This document shows positions 1-8,800 of a DNA stretch of 64,000 bases, piece after piece. Position 1 is the stretch's first letter. Each line of letters starts with the position of its first letter. The position numbers were made by a program, and so were the translations under genes. This DNA comes from a virus, in IMG/VR virus record IMGVR_UViG_3300019762_000007, positions 1 to 64,000 of that record. One strand, given 5' to 3'. The notes under the pieces were generated by a model, which was given only the letters and a program-made list of their open reading frames with translations, made no database searches and was not told the origin of the DNA.

Positions 1-1314
1 GTCTAAGACAATCTCATTAGGTGTAACAACAGTTTCTCCTAAAGAAGATGTCTTCTTAAATATATCAGGTCCACTGGTAGTAATTTCAGTACGAATAGTA
101 GACTGTCCGTCAAATCGTATAGGTATAGAATAGTTTGTCTTTTGTTCATCATTGTTATATCTTATACAAGATGATACATAGAGAATCTTACCTTCTGCAA
201 CTTTAAATATAGTGTCCTGCCACCCAGTAGCATCATTACTCCCTTTAGGCTTTCCTTGAGGCACATCCGATAAAGTTACCTCATACCCTTCATCGAAATC
301 TTTGAATATAAAATCTGTATACTCTCCAGATTCTCTAGTTAATTTAGTTATACTCCAATCATTAGTAGTTGCATTAATTCTAGTAGCTTTATGAGTATCT
401 CCTAATGTAAAATTAGGTCTCCAATAAGTAGTATTTAGATATTCTTGATTGCCTGGTAAATTGCCATACCTTACTAATAAAGGGTCAGCACTAATTATCT
501 CAGGCCTACTCCAATAATTTTTTAATATTCCATATACATTCTTAGTTGCATATATTTGATATAAGTCATTAGTTAGTATATAAACAAGATAATCAATTTC
601 ACCAGGAACTGCTGGTGTATCTGACCAACCAGAAGGAGAATTATTAGCTATACCGTTTACGAAGAAAGATGGGGAGGTGACCGCTGTACCTTTTGGTACC
701 CATTTAAATCTAAAGTCTATGTATTGTCCGTCCTCATATGCAGAAGAATCTGATAGAGATTGAGGTATCCCCCACTCTCCAGTTAGTCCATTTTTTTGTC
801 TTACCCATTTATTACTTAAAGGATTGTAAACATCCTTCCATATCTTGAGTGATTGGTTTAAGGTCAGATAACCTTCTGTTGTAGCATAACCAGCTTGATA
901 AGCTTGTTCAGCAATATCAACTGATTTGTATAAAGGTATACTATCTAAGTAATTATCTGAGTATTGGTAAAATACTTCTTCACTACCTCCCAATTCTGTA
1001 TCTGGTGTCCAGTACTGTGATACATCCCATTCACCAACTAAATCTTCAGTAGGTAATTGATATAATCTATAAGTCTTAGCTCTATTAAATTTCCCAGAAA
1101 GATCTGTATGAGCATTAACAGTTACTTTACATCCTACCAATAATCTATCAATAGAAATATTTCTTACTTCTTGGATCGAATCACATATAAAAGGACCTCC
1201 CATTATCTCATTGCAATAACCAGTAGGGAATTTCTCCTTATCAGTTTGTGTTGTAAAAGTACCTCTAGCTACTATAGGTGCTTTCATTCTTAATTTATCG
1301 TTAGCTATTGTCAT
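1..1314 (-). CDS. Tail fibre/appendage-like protein, 3' end outside window
   Basis: The reading frame is open from an ATG at 1314 to the window edge (438 codons, no stop), so the C-terminus is missing. The N-terminus reads MTIANDKLRMKAPIVARG. The translation is rich in Tyr, Trp, Asn and Gly and predicted beta structure, with no signal peptide or membrane segment, as in fibre or receptor-binding proteins. It is the last visible gene of the late block, 7 nt after the stop of the preceding gene, in the position where crAss-like phages carry tail-appendage genes. The fibre role is inferred from composition and position; I recognise no catalytic motif. Confidence 0.6.
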   Translation of the reverse strand, partial: MTIANDKLRMKAPIVARGTFTTQTDKEKFPTGYCNEIMGGPFICDSIQEVRNISIDRLLVGCKVTVNAHTDLSGKFNRAKTYRLYQLPTEDLVGEWDVSQYWTPDTELGGSEEVFYQYSDNYLDSIPLYKSVDIAEQAYQAGYATTEGYLTLNQSLKIWKDVYNPLSNKWVRQKNGLTGEWGIPQSLSDSSAYEDGQYIDFRFKWVPKGTAVTSPSFFVNGIANNSPSGWSDTPAVPGEIDYLVYILTNDLYQIYATKNVYGILKNYWSRPEIISADPLLVRYGNLPGNQEYLNTTYWRPNFTLGDTHKATRINATTNDWSITKLTRESGEYTDFIFKDFDEGYEVTLSDVPQGKPKGSNDATGWQDTIFKVAEGKILYVSSCIRYNNDEQKTNYSIPIRFDGQSTIRTEITTSGPDIFKKTSSLGETVVTPNEIVLD

Positions 1315-1321
1315 TGTATCT

Positions 1322-2086
1322 TTATTGTAATTTAATTTTAGCTAAGTTTAGTACTGAACTGGTTGCCGTCCTAACTACTGTGTAAGGAACTTGGTTACCA
1401 TTTATATTCAATGTTATATTAGAGTGACCTTTGTATAAAGGTACAGGTAATGGTCCTTCTATTGCTGAATTTATTTGAGGGTAAATAGTTGGAACTAACC
1501 AGTATATGTACACAGGAAGTGCTGTATAGTTGTATGTTTTACTAGCTAAGGATGATATTATGTTATCCACAAGAAGTCTGTCTAAATTTACAAGATCTTC
1601 ATTGCTTGTTATTGAATTTTGCACAGAGTACCCTACGAATGATGGATATACAAACTTAGTACCTAAAGAGATACTATGCTGACCTATACTGTCTATAATA
1701 GACACAAATAGATCTTCTGGGAAGACTCCTGGTATATCAGATGATATATTATTAAATGTTACAGAATCTTGTATAGTAAGATCAAGACCTGTATTAGTGT
1801 TTCTAGATAAAATTGTAGAAGAGCCTTCAACAATAGCCCCTGATATTACAACATCCGTAACAGACCCAACTTCTACTACTTTAGGCGTAGTAGTATAATT
1901 AAGTTGAGATGGTACATAAGGTACATAATCTATAGTGTAAACTATCTTACCATCACTAGTAGTTTGTGTTACTTTTATACTATCACCTCCTACTATCGAA
2001 AGCCCGTCTTTTATTTCCTTATTACCTATAAATGTAGGTATTGCTGAACAACCATTAATCATCTGACTGTGTTTTATATGTTTCAA
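1322..2086 (-). CDS. Putative tail appendage protein (254 aa)
   Basis: The N-terminal half is Thr/Ser/Val-rich beta sequence. The C-terminal half has the pattern of phage fibre-associated domains: an aromatic F-V-Y-P-x-F-x-G segment near residue 145, then a Y-I-Y-W-L-V-P segment near residue 200. The gene starts inside the end of the 201-residue gene (32-nt overlap), or at the internal Met9. It lies between two probable appendage genes, so a tail accessory role is likely. The exact function is unknown. Confidence 0.6.
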   Translation of the reverse strand: MKHIKHSQMINGCSAIPTFIGNKEIKDGLSIVGGDSIKVTQTTSDGKIVYTIDYVPYVPSQLNYTTTPKVVEVGSVTDVVISGAIVEGSSTILSRNTNTGLDLTIQDSVTFNNISSDIPGVFPEDLFVSIIDSIGQHSISLGTKFVYPSFVGYSVQNSITSNEDLVNLDRLLVDNIISSLASKTYNYTALPVYIYWLVPTIYPQINSAIEGPLPVPLYKGHSNITLNINGNQVPYTVVRTATSSVLNLAKIKLQ

Positions 2087-2660
2087 TATGCTCTACTATA
2101 CGTTGAGCTTCTATATAATTCCCTTGGCACCACTGGTAATAAGATCCGTGTGTCAGTGTACCTACTTGGTTAAGTAACTTTTCAGCGTTTATAACCTCAG
2201 AGTTATGACCTCTGTCTGTAGATGTCTGCATATATAGTCTTACAAGATCACTAGTAAGTTTTCCTTTAAGTGCTATACTATTGTTAAGACTGAATATATC
2301 AATAACATTTGGAACTATTGTTTTCAGATAATCTGAAGAGGATGAATCATTCTCTATATTACTTCCATCTATTTTAATTACTTTGTTTAAAGATTCATTA
2401 AAATAAAATGTATCGATACCTAAAGGAATAGTGGAGATTAGTGCTGCCTCTACATGGTAATACCCATCAACTAGGATCGGAACCTCAAAATCAGTTGTAC
2501 CTACAACTACTTCAGAAGTCTGCACCAATGTAGGACCAGCTGTGCTATTATACTCAGCCTTTATAGCTATTCCCTTTCCAATAAGATCTTCCTGAGATAC
2601 ATCAAGCTTAAATATAGCTACTGTACCTTCCGCATTTTCTCCTATTTTTATTAAACTCAT
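2055..2660 (-). CDS. Hypothetical virion protein (201 aa)
   Basis: The N-terminal 90 residues look like a small beta-sandwich that could pack on a fibre; the C-terminal half is helical and ends in a Trp/Tyr-rich stretch. It is the first gene after the strong terminator at 2689-2719, so it starts its own transcript or depends on readthrough. No family recognised. Its place among appendage genes suggests a structural role. Confidence 0.55.
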   Translation of the reverse strand: MSLIKIGENAEGTVAIFKLDVSQEDLIGKGIAIKAEYNSTAGPTLVQTSEVVVGTTDFEVPILVDGYYHVEAALISTIPLGIDTFYFNESLNKVIKIDGSNIENDSSSSDYLKTIVPNVIDIFSLNNSIALKGKLTSDLVRLYMQTSTDRGHNSEVINAEKLLNQVGTLTHGSYYQWCQGNYIEAQRIVEHIETYKTQSDD

Positions 2661-2688
2661 ATGTGTTAATTTTAGTTTTTACAAAATT

Positions 2689-2719
2689 AAAAAACCTTTC
2701 TAGGTTTCGCTAGAAAGGT
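2689..2719 (-). terminator. Rho-independent terminator after the 1043-aa gene
   Basis: Perfect 10-bp stem (ACCTTTCTAG with CTAGAAAGGT, 2694-2703 and 2710-2719) with a 6-nt loop. On the minus strand a run of six T follows. It lies just downstream of the gene ending at 2742 and separates the cargo genes from the appendage genes. Confidence 0.85.
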
Positions 2720-2741
2720 ACAAATTATTTATGATACTTTA

Positions 2742-5700
2742 TTAATACTTATCCATATACCTAATAGCATTATTAAGGTGCTCTTTAGATAACTGATTTC
2801 TATTCTTTACAAATAAATCTACTAACTCATGGTATAATTTAGAGTCTCCTTCTCTAGGCCCTTTTTCGTATACTTCAGATGTTTCCCCAGTAAGTCTAGA
2901 AAATACTTTTAAAACTCTAGCTAAGAAAGCAGAAGATGCAGCAGGATTTTGTATAATTCCTAAAGCTGAAGCAGGGTTGTAGAAGAATGTTGATTCTTTA
3001 TATACCCTAGCAACTGTATATTGCATCATTAGTTCTCCAATACTTTTTTCATCGTCATCATCTGTTCCACCTAAAGCAGTAGCAGCAAGAATTAGAAGCA
3101 GTGTAGCAGTAATCTCAGCAGTCATTCTTCTTAGGTTAGCTTTCTCTCTAGCTGATAAAACAGTAGAGTTCATTACTGTCATCAGTGCAAAGTTTTCATT
3201 CTTTAGACGTTTAATAAAGTTGCCGAGTATTCTAGCACTATCAGAGTAGTACCCAGCTCTATCAGCGTCTAGAAAATAATTTCTTCTATTCTTACCCCAT
3301 CTTCTTTCTATACCAGGAGCAATCCATTTTCTGAATTGATATACCATATTCATCAAAGCATTTCTTTGAGCTAATACTTCAGTATCTTTACTATAGTTAC
3401 CGTGCATTTCTCTGTTCAAAGCTCTAACCTTCCTAGACATCTTACTTCTTTCGGCTACAGAATATTTAACAAGATCTCCTTTATCGTTCTTTATATATAC
3501 ATCTGCTATTTCTAATTTATTAGTTTTCTTGTTAACTGAATGAGCAGATAGTACAGTACCTATTTCTTTACCAGTTTCATCATAAGTTTTAATATGCTGC
3601 ATCACAGCTAGAGCACTTGTAGATTGTAGCAAGTGCTCTCCAGAACTTTGTAATGCAAATGCAAGACTAGTTCTACTTATCCATTGCCCAACGCCAGTAC
3701 CAGTTGTCTTTAAATCTGTACTACCTTTTTCAGCAAAATTACCTAAGAAATCATACTCTAAATTCATATGATTTATGATACAGGTATCTTCTCTATTGAT
3801 TACGTCAGCTAGTGTATTTCCAAAGTTCTTAGCATAAAATGCATTAGCTTTTGCGTAATCTTTTGAGTTATAGAACTCACCAGCTGCCATTTCTATCATT
3901 TGGTTGAATTGACCTTGTATTATATTTACAGTCCCAGCTAATACATTTCCTCCTAATATTGTAAAGGCAGTACTAGTTCTAATCTTCTCTAGTATCTTAT
4001 CTGAGCTTATTTTAATGCCTGCTACATTAAACTCTCCTAAAGCATCCCTATGCTTACCGTAAAGTTGAGAATTAATTAGAGCATCTAGTGCTTTAATAGT
4101 ATTTGATTCAGCACCTGATATAACATCCTTAGGAATGCCTTTTAGTTTAGCTACAGTTCCTTTAATACCATACTGCATTTTAGAGTATTTAGCATTATAA
4201 GCTGTTTCTCTTAGAGCCTCTATCTGATATTTTACTGCTTCTTTCTCTTGAAAGTCTATAGCAGCACTTGTGTATAACATTATAGAATGTGCTATATCTA
4301 AAGACTTTGCACTATCATATAATCTAATAGCTTCTTTTTCAGCTTGTTTTTCTATCTTAGACAATTCAGAATCCTTTAGATTAAGATTGCCAGACTCTTT
4401 AACATACTTTCTTATTAATCTATCCTTTACATTAGAGTCAAATCTTTGTGTAAAGAACATAGGTACGTCCCTAAATAGATTCTTAGCTGACTTATCAACT
4501 GTTTGATCTTCATCAGTATTAGATACTTCTAATGACATTTGTACCTTTGTCTTATACTCTAGTGCAATATCTTTAACAGGTTTACCAGACAGTAAAGCCT
4601 CTATATTAGATTGCATTACTGAAGGTATTCTATAACCTATAGCATCTTTATTATATAATCCTTTCTGACTGTTAATAAAAATATCATCTATTACAATATC
4701 GTAGAACTCTTTTTGAGCTTTAGTTAAATTGTTATACCAAGCATTAGTTACTCCTCTAGCATTTGCTTTCTTTTTAAAATGCTTCTCCCCTTTAATATCT
4801 TCTATAAAAGTTTCGAATAGTTTCTTAGGTGACATCTTTTCACCCTGTTCCTTAAGTAAATTCTTCTGTGCTTCATAGATTCTATGTGTAGTATCTATCT
4901 TTCTCCTTCTGGCTGACTGTGTCTGTTCATCTAATAACATAGCTATTCCAGCTAGGATAGGATTCTTAGAGTCTTGTAATGTCTTTAACTGAGCGTCATA
5001 ACTATCAATATCTGTAAAGTGTCTTGCAGCAGCTTCTATAACATCTTCAGTTTCATTAAGTATGTCTACTAAAGCATCCATCCCTACTGTATCACCTAAA
5101 GAAGTATAAGCAGCTTTGATATCTCTAGTTGTATTCATAGAGGAGTGGATCTCTTTTAATTCCTCTTTAAAGGCTTTAGTAAAAGAAGTATCCTCTGATA
5201 AGGTTGCTAATAACATTTCAAATTCTTCCAATACTTTAGAATGATGATATAAGTTAGATAGTTGACTTAGCTTGTCTTTATTATATTCATCTTGAGTAAC
5301 TCCTTTACCTTTTACAAGGTTTTTAATTATCTCTAGAGATTTGGCAGCTTTATCTAGTTCCGTTTTTATACCAGACAGCATAGCTAAAGTGGTAGACTTG
5401 TCTGATAAAGATTTTAAACTCTTTCTAAGTTCATGCAGACTTTCTGCTTTTTCAAACTCTTTCTTTCCAATTAGGAAAGATTCTTTTTGTTTAATCAACT
5501 TGTCAATAGACTCCTGTAAATCCTCAATCTTTTTAGTCCTTCTAAGAAAAGGTTTTACAAGTTTAGATAATTTACCGCTTTCTTTTAATAAGATTAAATC
5601 AGGTATATTAATTAAAGACAACAAAGGTTCACCGTTCTTGTCTGTCTTACTATCCATTAACTTTCTTAAATTCTTTAAAGCATCTGAATCTGTAGACTTT

Positions 5701-5873
5701 TCTACAGTACTAGCTACTTCCCAGTTACCAAAAGTAGACTTAAAGTCTGCTGTCTTGGTATAGGCCCACATTAATAGCGCAACATCTGAATCACCTATTT
5801 CTTTCTCTAATTCTGCAAATAATAGTGAACGCTCCCCATTAGGAGCGAACACTGCATTAAAACTACATCCCAT
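2742..5873 (-). CDS. Giant virion cargo/ejection-type protein (1043 aa)
   Basis: The N-terminus begins MGCSFNAVFAPNGERS and near residue 40 has a T-A-D-F-K-S-T-F-G-N-W segment, like the F-x-x-W-F-G-D-W motif common in large polyvalent phage proteins. Residues 100-300 are Lys/Glu-rich and helical, probably coiled coil. Near the C-terminus is a hydrophobic stretch (TATLLLILAATALGG) followed by an acidic run. Length, position after another giant gene and lack of catalytic motifs match the crAss-like virion cargo proteins thought to enter the host with the DNA. It starts 2 nt after the upstream stop. The specific role is unknown. Confidence 0.6.
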   Translation of the reverse strand: MGCSFNAVFAPNGERSLLFAELEKEIGDSDVALLMWAYTKTADFKSTFGNWEVASTVEKSTDSDALKNLRKLMDSKTDKNGEPLLSLINIPDLILLKESGKLSKLVKPFLRRTKKIEDLQESIDKLIKQKESFLIGKKEFEKAESLHELRKSLKSLSDKSTTLAMLSGIKTELDKAAKSLEIIKNLVKGKGVTQDEYNKDKLSQLSNLYHHSKVLEEFEMLLATLSEDTSFTKAFKEELKEIHSSMNTTRDIKAAYTSLGDTVGMDALVDILNETEDVIEAAARHFTDIDSYDAQLKTLQDSKNPILAGIAMLLDEQTQSARRRKIDTTHRIYEAQKNLLKEQGEKMSPKKLFETFIEDIKGEKHFKKKANARGVTNAWYNNLTKAQKEFYDIVIDDIFINSQKGLYNKDAIGYRIPSVMQSNIEALLSGKPVKDIALEYKTKVQMSLEVSNTDEDQTVDKSAKNLFRDVPMFFTQRFDSNVKDRLIRKYVKESGNLNLKDSELSKIEKQAEKEAIRLYDSAKSLDIAHSIMLYTSAAIDFQEKEAVKYQIEALRETAYNAKYSKMQYGIKGTVAKLKGIPKDVISGAESNTIKALDALINSQLYGKHRDALGEFNVAGIKISSDKILEKIRTSTAFTILGGNVLAGTVNIIQGQFNQMIEMAAGEFYNSKDYAKANAFYAKNFGNTLADVINREDTCIINHMNLEYDFLGNFAEKGSTDLKTTGTGVGQWISRTSLAFALQSSGEHLLQSTSALAVMQHIKTYDETGKEIGTVLSAHSVNKKTNKLEIADVYIKNDKGDLVKYSVAERSKMSRKVRALNREMHGNYSKDTEVLAQRNALMNMVYQFRKWIAPGIERRWGKNRRNYFLDADRAGYYSDSARILGNFIKRLKNENFALMTVMNSTVLSAREKANLRRMTAEITATLLLILAATALGGTDDDDEKSIGELMMQYTVARVYKESTFFYNPASALGIIQNPAASSAFLARVLKVFSRLTGETSEVYEKGPREGDSKLYHELVDLFVKNRNQLSKEHLNNAIRYMDKY

Positions 5874-5875
5874 AT

Positions 5876-8800
5876 TTAATCACATTTAATTTCTATTTCA
5901 CCAGACTTTAACATCTTGTCTAAGTTACGTTTACCTTCTTTTGATAATGACTCTTTTAATACGTCAATAGATTCAAAAGATTCTCTTGCTAAAGTAGTCA
6001 TATCAACTTTCATATCCAATACTTGTTTTGATGTTTTCTTATTTGCAAAATAACCATTATCTATAGCCTCAAATACTTCATTCATTGTAGGCCTATTAGA
6101 TAGATAACTTAGCAAACTCTTAAAGAAATTTCTTATCAATGAACTAATACCTTTTCTTACTTTACCTTTAGGTTTTGCATAATTCATAAAAGCATCTGCT
6201 AAGAACTCCGTAAGACTTTCGCCTTTTACTGCATACTTGCTAGCTTCTTTAAGTAAAGCATCTCTTTGAGATTCCTTTAAGTATAAATTAAACACTGCAT
6301 GAAAAGCCTCATGTCTTACTACTTTTGGCATTGCTCCATTTACAATAGCGACCATATTATTATCAAATACGCCTAATGCTTCGGTTCCATACTTAGTACT
6401 CATCTCAGCTAAAGATTCTAAAATAGAGATTGGGACATTAGGAAGAACTTTCTTAAACCATTCTAAATCTGTAGTTTGACTAGAGTTGAATAAATTCTTA
6501 TCAAATAACTTAAAATCTATATTGCCAAAAGGATTACTGAGATCTGCTTGTTCCTGTTCTACAACTATTCTATTATGAAGTAATTTATTAGTCTTCTCTA
6601 CCTTCTCTTCAACAGTCTTAATCTCTTTCGGTGCACTTTCTACAGGATTCTTTTTCATAAAGGCTGAAAAAGAATCTAATAAATTTTCTCCAACCATTTG
6701 ACCAGACTCATTAACATTTATAGAGATTGGAGCAGTCTCCTCTACTATTGGTGCATCTGTTTTAACTTCCTGTACATTTGCAAATACCTTAACAAGATTT
6801 TCAGTTTTAAATGAGCTACTACTTAACTCTGTCGTTAGAGTTTCTAGTCTACCATTTAGGGCGTTATAGGTGTTACCATTTTTAAGTAGAATTTCTACAG
6901 AAGGTGCTTTAGTATTTGGATCCGATAGAGAGTTTTGCAAAGTATTAGATAAAGATCCAACTATCTGTTCTATAGTCGCAACATTATTCTCTACTAAATT
7001 TAATATTACAGGAGAGGTTACAGCTATCTGTATAAGATTTTTTATAGTGTCATCAGACTCTAATCTTGTTTTGATAGTTGAAAGATCTTCAATTTCCTGA
7101 CCGATCATTCCTACTATAATATTATTTGCTATATCACTAGGCAATGTACCATCATGAATAGCCTGTACTATTATTTTAGAAAGACCAGCCTCTATTAAAG
7201 CATCTACCATAGACATATCCTTACTTAAATCAGAGTATTTCTTATATACTGCACTGTACCCTTTAAGTTTCGATAGAGACTGTAAGAAATTATTACCTGG
7301 AGTATCCATTAGATTAAGTAATGTATTATCTAATGCCAATGCCATCTCTCTATTAGCAGTAGAAACTACCACCTCACCTTTAGCACTTTTCTTAACTTCT
7401 GTAACAGTTTTCTTATTGCCTCTTGACTCTATCTTACTTGCTACTTTTGGATCTGTTATCTTTACCTTGAACTCTGGGTCTGCATATATATCACCTCCTG
7501 GTACTATATTAACATGTAACCAATTTTCTATTATATCCTTAGAGTTTTCTCTTATTGCTTCAGGATTTATTAACATGTACCTAGTGTTTAAGGCTTCCAT
7601 AATAGCCTCTTTACCAGTAATATTCTCTCTTATACTTTTACCAGTACCTACTTCTTTTCTATTATATTGTAGTTTAGGTACAATATATTTACCTTCCGAA
7701 TCCTTTGTAGGATTAGTAGCAACTAATTGGAAATACGTAGGTGACCCTGTAACACCGTTAAATTTAATAAGACTTGTAAGTTCAGAAGTATCACCTACCA
7801 TTCTCTTATAAACATAATCACTCCACTTATAAGATACACCTCTATAATCAAACTTTTCATTTGATTCTTTAGATGTTATAAGTTTAACAGCTTCTCTCTC
7901 TGTTACACCTCTATCTGACATTATACTATTTACAGTAGCAATAAATTCAGTATTCAATTCATTTACTAAAGTTTCTACTGTATCATAAATATGTTCAGAA
8001 GCAGTCTTATTACCTACCATCACTTTACCAGCAGTCTTAGTAGTAACTGCTAATGGTACTAATGCTCCAGAAGGTGATACTGTTAACATCCATGTACTGC
8101 CAGTAGATTTTCTCATCTCTGGTGTAATATCTATAGGCTCAGGATACATCTTACCATCAGCATCATGCATAAACATTGATGTTGATGCTGTACTGTTAGC
8201 AGTCTCTGAATAAAAGTTACCAATGAACACTGTAGGCTTTCCATCTACTTTTGGCAAGTTATTGTCACCTAAATTATTTAAAGGAGTCTCCATTCCTAGT
8301 ACTTTTATAATATCAGAGGACCTACTTTGTTTTGTATATGTAACCTCTACTTTACCTGAGTCCTTTACAGCATTTACTAATTGCTTGTTATCTGTAGTCT
8401 CTTCTAATACAGATATAACTTTACCAGAAGAGTCCTTTAATAGGATTACATTTTTTCCATTGTGCTCGGTCAATTCTAAAGTTCCTTTAACAGAACCAGC
8501 AACTTGCTTACCTTTCTTATTTAGAAGTGGTTTACTAGCAGCAGTATGATCTATTAAAGAAGAAGACTTTATTTTTGATTCAGTAGGAGTAGCTAAGAAT
8601 AAACCGCTACTTTCTCTACTTTCATCAAATCTATCTGCTTTGATAGTAACCATTCCACTGATTACTTTAGTATCTACTTTAGGAGTTTCTTTAACTTCTG
8701 TAGCAGTTTCGATAGGCTTTTCAATCTTTTTAGTTAGTAGTCCAGAAGGAGCAGGAGTAGTTTCTTCCTTTTCGGTCTCCTCAGTTTCTTCAACAACATC